This document shows, one piece after another, positions 21,716 through 34,992 of a stretch of 64,000 nt of DNA. The translations under genes and the position numbers were made by a program. Positions within the stretch are counted from its first letter, which is position 1; each line of letters begins with the position of its first letter. The notes beneath the pieces were generated by a model. It saw nothing but the letters and a program-made list of their open reading frames with translations, made no database searches and had not been told where the DNA came from. Origin of the DNA: Acanthaster planci (taxonomy: Eukaryota; Echinodermata; Asteroidea; Valvatida; Acanthasteridae); assembly GCF_001949145.1 (NCBI RefSeq), contig NW_019091497.1, forward strand, positions 153,413-217,412, given 5' to 3'.

Positions 21716-24439
21716 AAACATGGGCAAGTTCGGCCAAGGACCACAATGAACCATAGAAAGTGTCCTTGCTCAGTGGTTTGACCGTCAAAAAGTAGTCTAT
21801 TTTGTTTGGATATAGAGGTCTAGTCGACTATTTACCGTGCGACCAGCCTACACCTCACGAGGTATGTCGCGCCTTTGGTTGCCAAAGTGCAGAGAGGACC
21901 AGAAACAAGACAAAAATGGGAAAAAACGGGAAATGTAACTAAGTACATGTACGTCACTAGTAAATCATCAGTTTTACTTTCCTTTTGTTAGTTTGCCCTT
22001 CATACGGCCACTTTTTCTCCCCATCGACCTAAAATGACCTGACAACAGTTGCCTACACGGTACGTGGGTTATGGCCCGAAATTTGCCTGCGCCTGCGAAG
22101 CGCCCTGTATATGCACGTTATGACAACACGTACCCGTCAATAATTTGACACAAGGCTAACAAGGTTCACAAATACATCCCACGCTCCGGTAAAAACAATA
22201 GGCGTCACAAAACACCTACTCCCTGTACCTTAATTACGTCCTAACACGCACAAATCCCAGCCTCCGAGGTGTGGGCGTTAGGGGTCAACAGTAACGATTG
22301 ACAACAGTGTTGGGCTCTGGTGATTTGTTAGGGGACTTCTTGGGTTGTGCTTGCAGGAGCTGAGCAGCTGTTTCTCAGGCCATCTAGAGCCTGGAATGAG
22401 TTACTGTTAAAACCTAATGCAACGCGTGCTTGTCAGTGACAGTGGAATTCTCTTGCAAATACCATGTCCTTTGCATGCCAGTAGGCTGTTGCGCGGAGGC
22501 GGCACGTTTAGCACCCGGCACTTAGCCTACATTGAGTGCCACGATGCTCTCAGAATCGACAAGAACGAGCTTGTACGAAAACCCTTGAAGAACTGTAACT
22601 AAAAAAGTTATCTTTGTTACTATCGCGGACGCGATGATGGCTTGTAGACATGTGACTGCTCGTAAATATATGGCAGCTTTGCGTACAAAAAAGAAAAAAT
22701 AACTAAGGTATACAATGGACTCATGGAGCATTGGTAACATTCAGGGAAAAAGGCGAAGAAAAAAATTGTGTATCAGGTCTTCTTCAATTTGCAACAGTGA
22801 CATAGTTGAGATGATCAGCGCTGTTGCATTGCCACCTATGATATGCCCAAAACAATGATCCCACGGTATGGTGTCCTGTTTAGAAAGGAATGTTTATAGA
22901 AGTCTGGTTGAGGGTTACTCCCTGTTAATACATCGACAAAGGAATATTTCTCAGAAAAAGTTTTTATACACTTCTCCCATCCCAGGCAGAAGTTTAACAA
23001 CTTAATATCAAAGGGAAAACTTTTAAAACTAAATGTTGCTAACGGGTTGGGGATTAAAAAAAGAAATTCTTGTGCAGCACAGATTTCATTTGTGATAAGT
23101 TTATATTGAAACTCAGAGTTTGACATTTTTCCGATATCAGTCGAAACTGCATAAATTTATCGTCAAGAAACGCGCAATGTTGTTTTCAAATTTAAGAGAG
23201 AATGTGAAGCCATGTGCTTTTCAATGACAATAAAAATATATATGCAAACGTTAATCGCCTTTCTCGGAGCATTTGCAACCCTGTGTTACGAAATATAAAA
23301 CTACCCTTTTAAAAATCCATGTCCTCGAGATGACAATGTCCAATTAAATTAAAGCAAACGGAGTTATAAAGAAATCCATTTCTCCTTCCCAGCTAACTTA
23401 AATTGCATCCCGTCAATAGCTTTGTCTGGTTTTTCAAGTACAGCGTCTTTTTAAAATTGCTGATAGCACACAGCCACGTTTTAAACCACTGTTCAATAGG
23501 TGAAAAATGCATTCTCAACTTGATTAGGATTGTCCATTAAGGAATCGGTTGATGTGCAGCTTGCAAAATGAACAATTGTTCCATCTGGGATAAACTGATG
23601 TGTGTTGATCGGTCTACGAAGATAATTCATACATTAGTTACGTTTTGGAAATGACAACTTCGCAGGCTGATCAACTTCACTACTGTTAATAGGTCCATGC
23701 GATGACATTTTGTGAAACACGTGTTTTGTGCTTCTAAAAACCTTGTTCAATGTATGAAATGAATTTCACATCCTTTGGGAAGTCAGAAGTAAAAAAAACC
23801 TCTGTAAACATTTCCTAAGACTTTCTGGGCACGGAGGGCGCTGTTACAAAGAGCATACAGTGCACTAGGGAGACACTTTTCAGTTTATATGTTTTTCTGT
23901 TGGCAAAGTGAACCCAAATATTGTTCATTGAAAAACATTTCTAAGCATGGCTTGCTCGTTGGCTTAAAATATCGCTCTGTATTCACACAGGTTTAGTTCC
24001 TTGGATAACAAAGAGTATTGAATATGAATATTTTCATTTTCATAAAACTGACAAGGTACCCATCCCTATTATATAGGTACCGATAGCTAGCTGCAGTGTA
24101 ACGTATGCGATTAGCTCGGCCAATTTGGTTGCTGAATATTTTAATTTTTGTCAAACTAATAGCAGTGCTTTATGCATAATATGACCATTGTTTAGAATAC
24201 GAGAAATGGGACTGATTATTCTATTTGAGGTTCATTCTTTTCAACGTCAATGTCAATCCTATTTTTTGGAGCAGATTGATAATTTAATTATTTCAATTCT
24301 TTGTGTATGCTGGAATTATATGGCTCTTTTCAGAGTTTGTGCTGCCTACTACTGTCTAGCCTGGCGCCTGCTATCGATAACTGATCATTTGGCGAACCTT
24401 GCTACCTGACACGTGGTGCATATAACATTGCCCCTTGGT
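21716..24439. other. intergenic, nothing recognised
   Basis: AT-rich non-coding sequence; short ORFs lack motifs. One TAGCCTA occurs at 22523. Confidence 0.4.
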
Positions 24440-24823
24440 GGTCACCTATGATGGTCCTTGAGGGACATCGCCCGGAAACGTCAATATTGACGTCAATATT
24501 TGCGACCAAATGTACGACTTGTATCTCCGGTTGCGAATATTGCCACAAATTTATTTCCGGCAAGCTAGGCGGAAATGAAGTGTTCACGCGCATGCGTAAT
24601 GATCTACTGAAGTCGTTATTTGGCTGCAGCAGTTTTGGCACAATGCAGGGGGCACAACATTATTAAGCAATAACTGTGTCTACAGCCGAGAAACTTCTCT
24701 CTCTACCTAGCTAACTGGAAAATATATTGGCGTCAATATTCGTGACTGAAGTTTGGTTTGGTCACAAATATTGACGTCCATTTTGACGATTGGCGATGTC
24801 CCTCTAGGGCCACCATAGTCACC
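24440..24823. mobile_element. 384-bp MITE-like element with inverted repeats of about 70 bp
   Basis: The left arm (24440-24510) reads GGTCACCTATGATGGTCC, then GAGGGACATCGCC, and ends CGTCAATATTTGCGACCAAA. The reverse complement of 24756-24823 shows the same blocks in the same order with a few mismatches. The left arm holds an 18-bp perfect palindrome centred on TGACGTCA (24483-24500). No transposase is present and clear target duplications were not identified. It is best read as a non-autonomous DNA element. Confidence 0.75.
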
Positions 24824-27800
24824 CGATGGTCGCGACAATAATATGATATATAAATTAAAAACAAGGTGGAAACACCAAAGTACATCTCTAAGAATTTGAG
24901 AAATTAATTGTATTACACGGATCCTGTAAATTGCATAAAAGCTAAGAATAATTCTTTGGTGGGCTGTTTATTAAAAAAAAAAAAGGTTTCTGTCACTTCT
25001 TGAGAACACCGAGGAGATGTAATATGTGATTTAACATACAACGTAACCATAGAATTAAGTTTTGTAAACAATGATACCCAAGATTTTCTCCATCTCTCTC
25101 ACCATCTGCTTGTCAGCAAGTCCGGGAGGCAATACTTTTATCGCACAAGATTCTGTAGATATACTTTGTCCTCTATGCGAAATGGTTTTAATGCCGATTT
25201 TCAGAGGAGACCAGTCTTCTTGTTTTTTTGCACCTTACTTCTTAACAGAGAGTGTAGAAACAACCTCAGACTGTGGAACCCCAAATGGCTGTCATTATGT
25301 ATGCAGTACACCATGCAGTATTGTGTGCCAACTCTTCATGTGCACTGACGCATGACCCACCATTTTTGTTCTAACAACAACAGCTCTGTTAGTTCCCTTT
25401 GAAAATCGAGAGCCGCCCTTTATTCGCGCCGGGTTTCCCGGCGTGTTATGTGAAAAAAGTGCTTCCGGGAGCAACCAATTTCATAAAGATGCGGGTTTGA
25501 GAATTTGAGGGCGCCTGCATGCCGAGCCAGTGTTTTGTATGGCTCTCTAGTATTGAAACCAGTGGGAAATCCTCTGACCCGAAATCCCATATCATAAAAT
25601 TAAATGCTCATGGAGTGAGATCCTGCTATGCCGGAATATTAGGCAACATCAAACCATCAGGGATTTACAAATCCGTATAAGTAACAAGTCAAACAAGGAA
25701 CATTGAGACAAAGCACAACAATTGAAAATGCTAATTGCTCACTAACGTTTATTTTCCAAAGGGTCTGACTCTAGAACATTCACGTGCACGTGTAATAGTC
25801 ATCCTGAACTTAATTTACATGAACTTAATTTACATAAAATCTTGTACATATTTTTCTATACATATTGCAAATGAACACATTGTCCATTGTATAATTGTCG
25901 ATTTACATATTTTTGTGAATTAGCATACAGGGATTTCTTGGGAATAAGATACAAGCATCTGTTCCGAACTAAAAATAATTCAGTTTTTTTTTGGTGAAAC
26001 CTCGTTCATGAAGAATACATTAGTCAATAAGTATTCAACTGGCGGATACTTAATTTATAGCACCTGTATTGCTACACTTGCTGCCTGACTATTCAGTAAT
26101 TAAGAAATGAACCTCGAACAGAACAAGGAAGCTCACAGTGAATATTTAGTTTGAGTTGTATGAAGGATTATCTAAGATTTCTAGAACGTGTGAGTGAACC
26201 CACTGAGGCTCCAAAACAGAATTCACGTATTATCGTAACCCCTTCAATAATTATGGTTTGCTTCCGGTCACGCACTACAACCCTTCCTGTTTTCAGACCA
26301 AAAAAATAAATGCTACACCTGCTTCTTAACCACTAGAATAATCATGTGATTAACTTTTCTTATCTATCACAACAACGACATTAAGACCAACATATACTGT
26401 TTACTTGAATATTTTGGGGTGCAAAGACAAGACTTTGTACACTAAAGGTTTACGGAGAAGGGAAAGAAAGTCAAACCAAATCTCCCATTGCGAGTCTCGT
26501 TTCGTTGTTTTATCTACAATAATGTGCCAGCACAAATAATATTGAAATAAACAACTTCGTCAGTATTTACAAGTATATCTTCAACTGGCTTCCAGATAGG
26601 AAAAAAATGCTTTGACATGTCAATAAAAGGGGCTTACATCTACCGCTGAGAGTCGTGACATGTCGTGGAATGTTAGCAGTACAAATTTCAATAATTATCG
26701 AGCAGATATGCTATAATCAATATATAACGGACATTGAACAAATGCATCGTGCATGTTGTGGACATTACTGGAGATCGTGGGTGAGGTACAGGTTTATGTG
26801 CGCATGTGTAGACATAAAGCAGTAAAATAAATTATCATAAAACAGAAACGACGTTCATTGAGAATTTCTACTTCACCGTTTATCTTTGCTTGGGAGAGTT
26901 TGTGTTCAACTTAATGTACTTTCCGTATTCCAGTAGCAACGTTTCAGTCGGTGCAAAATGCAGCGTAAGCACCAGCTGTATATAAATGATTTCCCAATGG
27001 TTTGTCAACAATTATACCCACCCATAGCCATACAATTATAAATACTCCACTAAAAGTGTAATGGAGACTAGATCAACAAAACTCTTAAGGTATGTATTTT
27101 TTTCTGGTTGAAATACTGATACAATCTTAAATGAAATTCGTGGAAATATAACGGTTATTAACTTGGAGGACTTATTGGTATAAGAAACTCACATCGCTGT
27201 TGCTAACCCTTTGTCCATTTGACAAAAATTCCTCCCTACCAATACCGTGTATAACTGCAAAACAGACGCCACCTATCTGACAGCACTGTTCGATATTCAC
27301 TAAATTCCATTTGAGATTGTAGCATAGTAAGAATAATCCCGTCCAAAAGGTGTATAGCGCCCTCATGAACTCGTGTATCTTCAACGGCGTCCATCAAGCT
27401 ATGGCAGTTTGCATGTCATGATCCGGATCCATCGTTTAAAAAAGTGTTGATGTAGTCGTCGAAATCGCTGTGAAGAAATCAAATGGTAATTAAGTTGTGG
27501 TTTATTTGGGGGGAAGGGTATCTTGAAATGTCTCGTCAGAAACTGCATGCCGCAAAAGGTGTTCACAAGTGTAAACAAATAGGCCTATATGCCTAATCGT
27601 CTTTCTTGAATCGAATAATCCATAGGTTTTACTTATATTCCTGTCTATACAACTATTAAGGTAAATCAGTGACAAATTTTTGAAGAAATAGAGACAAATT
27701 GTGCTTCAGAAATTGAGATAGATTTAGGTGTAACATTTTCTACAGAAAATAGATGAAAGCTCTATTTTATCCATGTTATGAAAGCCTGATTTAACAATGC

Positions 27801-30058
27801 TTGTAGTAAAATTACAACGCTTTAATCAGTGGTGTAAATCTGTGTCAGCGAGTGGAGGGATAGAGATGGACCAACTCCTACAATTTCCCGGCCCTACGAA
27901 TTCGAAGTCCCTGCCTCCTTGGGTTGGGGTTTCAGTACACCACCTTAAACTGAGGGGCACTGTTCAATTACACAGACGTTCAACTTACTCATTCTTTTAT
28001 GAGCTCACACACCTTAAACGTCCATCAGAACGTTCTCTGACATCATTTTGTTCTCCGTAATGGTCGAAGAGCTCTAAATAACCCCAATGTGACTTTAATA
28101 AGCAAAATGGGTGTGCGCGTGGGTGAAGGTGATCAAATGGCCAATTTCCCCACCAAAAAGTGGGAGATATAATGCCCTCGTCACTCGGGAGTGTGCTCAT
28201 GTCGGTAATCAAGCAGCCATCGCAGTTCTTTGAATATTAAAAAACACAACGAAAGAATGGCATTTGTTTGCTTCTGTCTCGTAATATTGAAAGAATATAT
28301 ACCAGGTATATCATTCGGTTTGGTTCAGTTTTAACTCCTAGGGCATGGCATGGTTAGAATGCGAACCTTTTGACTTTGTACCTCGGAGTTCCTTTTTCTT
28401 TTCACCTACAAAAGAAGATGGCAGGAACTGGGAATTTCGTTGAAATCACTGATTGTGCTAGTGGACCTGGCATTTGAACGTGACCTGATCGGAATTAGCC
28501 TCTATGGCTCTGTTTATATTCGATATTGTATCATGGTATCTTCACCTGATGATTTATTTGCAGTACACGCTCTGAAGTTTCATCTGTCTGCACCACTTGA
28601 TAATGTTCAGGGTGTCCATCATCAAATCAATGGATTTGGAGCTCGCTCGCTTTTCTTCACTGATCACACCGCTTCCTTTGCCTGCCATTCTCTATATACA
28701 CGAAAAAAGGACAACAGTGGACAGGTCAGTCAGTGCATAGCCTATAATGTCTATTTATGCTTTACCCGCCACACACAAAGCCCTACCTGTCAAGGTGTAC
28801 TGGTTAAAATTGAATTTAAACATCCATACATAGCGTGCCTGTAACGAGAACAGGGAAAATAAACAAAAGGTTGGTGGGAGTGGGCTGCAGCGTGACGTAA
28901 AGTGTAGAGTGAAATTTCGTTGACCATTTCTATTAACGTTAGAGTGTCGTGGCTTGACGGACAAACGACCCCAGTTTGGCTCCATTGGAACTGTTCGGCG
29001 TCATACCTTCGGATTTAAAGAGGCTTTTTCGACAAAGTCTCCCAGACTTACAGTACTCAGGAGAGCTAGGGTGTATTCCACTGGTATATTTTGCCGCTGG
29101 TCGCTAAATGTCAAGTTTTTGACCAAAGGTTCCGGAAAATATTGTCTTCATTTACCGCATTTGGCCATTAAAAGGCTAAACTGTACGGTCCCTGTCACAT
29201 ATTATAATAAGTCAACTCATTATGAAGCCAGCCATCTTGACTTGAAAGTTTGCCCACGAATGACGTAACCATTAACAGACGTAACACGTCGTACGTGACG
29301 TCGCAACATAATCACTTGAACAGTGAGACAATTTCCCATTGAAGGGTATACCACAAACTGTTGATTTGGAAGTATGATCTAAAAAGACAATCTCATGACG
29401 GCGCATATGAGGGATTTTTAGAACACTGTGTAACAAATGCCATTCAACAGTAACAAAATACTTATCCCTCGACTAAGGCATTGCACAGCTCGAATAAGCC
29501 TCTAAATTGACGGTACAGTTTCACTGGTTAGGTCAGTCTTGCAAAATTATGGGCATGTAGGCCTATCCTTTAGTTAGGTCTGTCTCAATTTAGACTAGAT
29601 ATTTCAGCAGCCAGGAGTTACAAAATAGACTTCGACAAGCAAACTGTTTTGACATGGCCATGAGAAACTTGACTAGCATGCCATCAGTGAAATCAAATTA
29701 GCCTATAACGAAGTTGGGCCTGCATACCACAACTCTTCATCGATGAAGCACCGCGCACTAATTCTAAGCTAATTTGAAAAATTGAGGCTCTTTGTGCGTC
29801 TGAACATGCCTAACTGATGGAAGTGCCATAGAAGGACTATATCTCCGTCTCAATGCACCTCTACGATTGGCGGAATTCGCCCATGACTCTCCTGACATGA
29901 TATTTCCATTTCTTGGACGGGCCTGTGATCAACAGGCCAGCGGGGTCTGACGGTGCGCCTGATCGGTGATTGAGTACTTGCCGATCCGGCTAATATGCTC
30001 TGACGTCTGAAGTCGCGCTCCCACTCAGTCGTACGAGCACGACGCCCGCGGGGCTCTC
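24824..30058. other. intergenic, no supported gene
   Basis: Besides the doubtful ORF at 25071, the region has AT-rich non-coding sequence, a 15-bp direct duplication (GAACTTAATTTACAT near 25806), and TAGGCCTA at 27580 and 29558. A 134-codon ORF at 28440-28844 starts at TTG and shows no domain. CpG density rises from about 29,900 toward the candidate promoter at 30059. Confidence 0.4.
25071..25355 (+). CDS. possible small Cys-rich secreted protein (speculative)
   Basis: A 94-codon ORF starts with ATG in a fair context (A at -3). Its N-terminus IFSISLTICLSASPGG is moderately signal-peptide-like. The rest has ten or so Cys, including CPLC, CGTPNGC and a run of spaced Cys near the C-terminus. 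No family is recognised, and no TATA box or nearby AATAAA was seen. It may be a chance ORF; the Cys density is the only reason to list it. Confidence 0.2.
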   Translation: MIPKIFSISLTICLSASPGGNTFIAQDSVDILCPLCEMVLMPIFRGDQSSCFFAPYFLTESVETTSDCGTPNGCHYVCSTPCSIVCQLFMCTDA

Positions 30059-30066
30059 CATAAAAG
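30059..30066 (+). promoter_or_regulatory. TATA-like box CATAAAAG
   Basis: This lies 52 nt upstream of a signal-peptide-like start codon and just downstream of a CpG-rich stretch. The position fits a core promoter for the candidate exon at 30118; there is no other support. Confidence 0.3.
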
Positions 30067-30117
30067 CCCAAACCGAAATGCTCGCGCACCGTTATTTTCC
30101 TTCATTCAACCCTGAGG

Positions 30118-30201
30118 ATGTTCTCGAATCAGGTCCTGGTCGCTGTTTGTTTTTGCTCAGTAACCCTGACCGACGCATGGGCCGGCAAGCTCCTGATGTG
30201 A
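30118..30201 (+). CDS. possible first exon encoding a signal peptide
   Basis: The ATG has A at -3 (GAGGATG). The 27-codon frame has a hydrophobic core VLVAVCFCSVTL and a textbook AWA cleavage site after residue 22, followed by GKLLM and stop. The frame is too short for a gene, so an intron would have to start inside it. Possible donors are GTGAAT at 30198, GTAACC at 30157 or a GC-type donor at 30185. No downstream exon could be assigned with confidence. The gene family is unknown. Confidence 0.3.
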   Translation: MFSNQVLVAVCFCSVTLTDAWAGKLLM

Positions 30202-33200
30202 ATGAGGAATCATAACAAATGACCGATTTTCCCCCATATCTGTGACTTTCATCGACAAAATGACAGATTTTGCTCAGACTGTCCGATATCAGGGGGTTGT
30301 CTAGGCAACACTAAACGTTCTGGGGTATTTAAGTTTGAGCTTCATTTAATTTCCTCTTAAAAGTGAAGTTAAGTATGTAGAATATCAACAGCTAATCCAA
30401 TCTATCACTGTGTATTGAAACTGACTTTGCCAGGGGGCAAGAGATTTAAATAGCTCTTTTGAATCCATTACCATTGGTAATTAAACCTCTTAACTTCACA
30501 TTAAGAGAGCACTATCTCAAGCAGGGAATGACGAATTTCTTATTTTCTTTCAGCATTTTCAATTTTCACATCTACTTTTCCTGAGAGAAAGATTTTAATG
30601 TGCTCTTGAAAGTGTTGTTATACCTACGCCACACCAAATCCTGTTCGTTATATCCCATTATTATTCAGCACGCTAGGGTTAATACCAAAAGTTTGTTCTA
30701 ATCAGGTTTTAAATTCTTTTGGGGCTTTTGCAGAAAGCATAAATTTGCAATATGATCTGATATATAGTCAACTTGCGTTCCAGTTTAATTCAATTACATT
30801 TCATTTGTCACCAAGTGTCATCTTCCACAAGGTGTCACCAAGTGTGATTTTTCCCCAAGTGTCAGTCATCGTTCCTCAACTTCTTTCAGACAATGAATGT
30901 ACCGGTAACAACTTTGGCTATCAATGTGTAATGCAGATCTAGAACTGGTATCATTTTCTGTTCTGAAAAGGGGGATTATTAAGCTTAGGGCAAAGTGTAC
31001 TTCTCGAGGACACAGAAAATGGTGAGCATGAATGGGCCTTTTCGATGAAGCTACTTGTATTCGTTGTCAGACTAATAGCTTCTGACCCCTGACCTATCAC
31101 TGAGCCACTCTACAGAACCTATCACAACTCTGGGATCGCTCTTCACCCTATCGCCAATGTGATTTTGTTACCATCACTGCATTGGATTTTAGTTTGAAAC
31201 GTCACCCCAAGTCTCCATTAAACTCCAGAGTCATTAGTTGCACAAAGGGACATGGTATCAATGTCGCTGTTTTATTCATGCGATTTTAAGGAGAGACACA
31301 ACAAACTTTGATTTTTAAAAAATCACCAATCTGTACCCAAGATAGGGCTGGATCCGGTAATCAGGTTGGTTTTTTGGTTTAAAAATTGAAATTTAACTGA
31401 ACAAAGTATATCAAGACGTCCAAAGTAGTACCCAAAACTTAGTGTAATCAAACAATCAGGCGTCTGTAGACAATTGTGTGGGAATGGGGTATAATCGGGT
31501 TGTGCCTAGGAGACAGCGGATGGGTTTGCTTGCTTCATACCCTTACTAAACCCCTCACTGAAAACCCTGTGCATTTTACTATCAAAATCATATCTGTGAG
31601 TTTCACAGAAGTGTGTTATTACTGCACTGTTAGTTCAAGATTTTAGTCGGCGGATGTATGCTTCATGTGCGTATCTTTCCCCTTTTTCTGTAGTTGAAGT
31701 TTTGTTCATATAGCTTTCAGCAAATGCGTTTGACACCCCGAACGTTTTAGACATTTTCGAATTTCAAAGCTTTAAGTAAATAATGCTATGTTTCAAAACT
31801 AACTGGAACGTACTTAAAAGAAACGAATAATCATGTGTATGTTACTGGCTTTGTTCTTTCCCACAAAATGTGTCCCATTTACTTGAACCGAGAGTGCCGT
31901 TTCATGGACACAGCCAAGTACTTTAGGGCCAAAATCCGTCCACATTACCATACATACAGTGAACTCGCAGTTAGTGACTATGCTGAAATGCCCTTTGTAC
32001 CAAGTGCCAATTTTTGAGGTTTCCCAAAGAGCTAATTATTTGTTTTTTGAGAGACAACCTCAGTCAATTTAATTAGGAAAGTGCAGTCGCATTAAGTGTG
32101 ACGCGGGGATGGGTGAGACCCATTGGGAAATACTAGTCAAGCACAGGGCGCTCAAATTACTGTTTGACAGGATAGGCCGAAAGGCAATATTTAAGTCGCC
32201 CAGTTTAATTCATAGTATCTAACTCATAGTTTTAATACATTAAATTAATTTCGTGCGTTGTGTGAGTCAAGAACCATTTTTACGTGCAATTATTTATGAA
32301 TAACCAATGTGACTTTTTAAACACAAGAGCAAATAAAATCGCACAAAATACAATAGCATCAACGATGACAAAGAAAAAACGGAATAAACACGAACGATGA
32401 CGTGCAGGAATTCCTAATGTGTTCACGATGACTATTTGGGAACTCCTCAACTTGTACAGTGTTCATCTGAGAACGATTTTCAACGAAGCAATCTCTCAGT
32501 ATGGCACGTAATGTTAGAAATGAGGTTTTCTCGATGCTTTCAGAATACCACAAATCAGCTCAAACACTAAATAAAAAGCCGTTTTAGCAAGGATCATTTT
32601 CTTTTTTCACGATACTATTATCCTCTTTTATACGCTCAAGAGTCCTTCTAAATTGTATATTTTAAACAGAAACGTATTCTCCTCCAATTTGGGGGTGATT
32701 TCTGTTGTCCAACAGATTTATCTTAGTTGTGTTCGCCTGGTGAGGCTGCTAATGAAACCATTAAAGGTCTGGATGCCAGTGTCATTTTTGTCTTCTGTCA
32801 CAGCATTACTAATGTTAATTGACATGCGGTTCAAACATTGATCCCTTTGCCATAGTAACCGGAGAGTGGTGGGACACCAGACTAATTGATTTCGATTGGG
32901 GCGAGTCCAACCAACCGGACTTTAGGCATCTGTCAAAATAGCGACGGGCGTGAATTACAACAGTCATGAATTTACAAGGCTGTGTGGTGCTGTCTTGTTC
33001 AAGCTTTACGTCTTTTCCCCGGTACTGCCTCTAATAACTTAGACGACACCGGACAATGAAATAATATTGCTCTTCAATTTCCGTCAGGGCCTTGAGCCCA
33101 AATCAAATAAACGTCATTTCTTTGTGCAGGCCTTTTATTATGTCAACAACGTTTCCACAATGGGATTCTACAGATAATGGGATACGGAAGGTACACTTTG

Positions 33201-34746
33201 TTTTTAGTATTTCTGCCACAGACTGCCATGAATGTGTGTATGATAAAAATTCCAGTCTAGCATAGCCAGCCAACAAGGGATAATCCTTGGAAATATTTCC
33301 GGAATAGTTAACTACTTTGATGGGCAACCATCCCCGTCGTTGGTTTTCTCCATGCTCAAGTTCCCCTTGGGCTGCTTTTCCTTTTGAGGAATACAATACC
33401 CACATCACGTTCAGTGTGCGCTGTTATTTGAGGTTCCCTCACCGCAAAGAATTCAGGAACAATAATCATATGCTAAATGTTCAAGCCCGGATTCCTCAGG
33501 AGTCAATGGCACAAAAGCTGATGCTAAGACACTGATTGCGTTGGGCGTTCAGAACAGTAAATTCCTCATGCTTTAAGGGAAAACAAAGTCTTGCTGAAAA
33601 TTTCAATTTAAGGTGAGGCGCATGGGGGGGGGTTGATGATGCCGGATGTAGAGGTAAGCTTTTCTAAGTCAACCTTCTCCCACAAAATAACAAAAACGTG
33701 AGGAAGTAAAACAAAAAATTGGACGGACTTGAAATAAAGGTGCAACGAAAACAAAATACAGGGGGGAACAAGAAAAAGGGTTTATGGAAGATTTTGTTGT
33801 TTGGAGCAACATTTCTCTAAATATGTGCACAGCCATCAAGAATTCGATAATGATCTCAGAGGATTTCCCACATAATAGAGATGTCTCTTTAATATATTCA
33901 AGAGATGTCTGTTTTATGTGCCTGCTACTGCCGCCCGGTATTTCTGAAAATCTGAAATGCGAGCTTAAAAATAGATCTCAAAATTGAACCCCCGAGATCC
34001 AGATGTCTTTTTGGTTTTGTTGATGCGTTGGTGTTATTTTTATTTCGGACAAATTTATGGATTATGTAAAAATAAGTTTTTATCATATGCCATTACGTAA
34101 AAAAGAAATTGCCTGAATAATTCCCCGTCAGGCGTACCCAAGACAATTGTTATTTTTGGAGCACAAAATTTGAGCAGGGCACTATAATTTTGACAAAATT
34201 GAAGAAAGTGACACTTTATTGTCTGATATGTCAAGACTTACAAATGTTGTTTGAAAGCGGGAAAGCTTAAAGGTGTGCACAATGATATAATTTTTGTGTC
34301 ATTTTCTTGCCGTAGCATACAAACAATGCAGCCTGCAAACGACACATTTATAGGGATATAGTTGTATAGCTCACTTTTGGTTATAAGCAACTAAAACAGA
34401 AAACGCATTTGAAATTCAAACAGTAACACATGATTACCATGGGGTTTTATACAACATGACGTTTTTAACAGTTTGCAGCACAGCTGCGACTTTTTGAAGA
34501 CTGGGTTATATTATTGCATGTGATTAAAATTAAATCATTGTAAGATATTTGGTAGTTTACTGTTGTGTACACCAAACACCAGCACGCGGGATCTTTGTTA
34601 TGTAAACATACCAGTCGCAAGAACCCCAACGTGACCGGCGTTTGACCCAGAGAGGCGGGCCGGTTATGATTCACTAGAACTTTCTCTTTGTGTGCATCAG
34701 AGATTTATGGCGTTTTGATTAATAGTTAACTGTTTTGAAACTTACG
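30202..34746. other. non-coding region, no supported gene
   Basis: Contains a 20-bp inverted pair (30353-30374 with 30489-30507), a 27-bp tandem duplication (30809-30862) and a G9 run near 33624. A minus-strand 101-codon ORF (33103-33408) starts at an ATG but has no recognisable domain. If the exon at 30118 is real, further exons may be hidden here. Confidence 0.4.
30809..30862 (+). repeat. 27-bp tandem duplication
   Basis: Two 27-bp units each begin CACCAAGTGT; a partial third follows. The period is nine codons and one plus-strand frame reads as three related nine-residue units (SPSVIFHKV, SPSVIFPQV, SVIVPQLL). The ORF (to 30942) has no supported start. Confidence 0.6.
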
Positions 34747-34748
34747 TA

Positions 34749-34913
34749 ATACAGGCGTTCCACAATAGCGGGCCTTCAAGAGTTTGCAACACGTTGGCCA
34801 ATCACAATGCGCGAAATCTGTCAACCCAATGCGCGTTTGGAAGGATCTCGCGCATTGTAATTGGCTCATGTGTTACTAAGTCTTGGAGGCGCGCTAGTGT
34901 GAATCGCCCGTAT
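34749..34913. mobile_element. 165-bp MITE, copy 1, with TA target duplication
   Basis: Terminal inverted repeats of about 60 bp run inward from ATACAGGCG (left) and ATACGGGCG (right, reverse complement) through TAGCG, TTGCAAC or TAGTAAC, and CCAATCACAATGCGCG. TA flanks both ends (34747-34748 and 34914-34915). A second copy of the same length lies at 44805-44969. The TA duplication suits a Tc1/mariner-type source, which is inference. No coding sequence. Confidence 0.8.
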
Positions 34914-34947
34914 TATAACAGTTTTCTTGAAAGTTCAAAGTAAGTTC

Positions 34948-34955
34948 TATAAAAG
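34948..34955 (+). promoter_or_regulatory. TATA box (TATAAAAG) upstream of a candidate exon
   Basis: This is a consensus TATA box. An initiator-like TCAGCA lies about 27 bases downstream (34975-34980), followed by an ATG at 34993. A second TATAAA at 34969 is an alternative. Confidence 0.35.
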
Positions 34956-34992
34956 AAGAAAAACCCCATATAAAGTCAGCACTTTGGGAAAT

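Noticed and set aside
21422-21788. Four long ORFs encoding repetitive peptides
   Set aside because: They arise from a 30-bp tandem array whose period is a multiple of three; there is no start context or splicing evidence.
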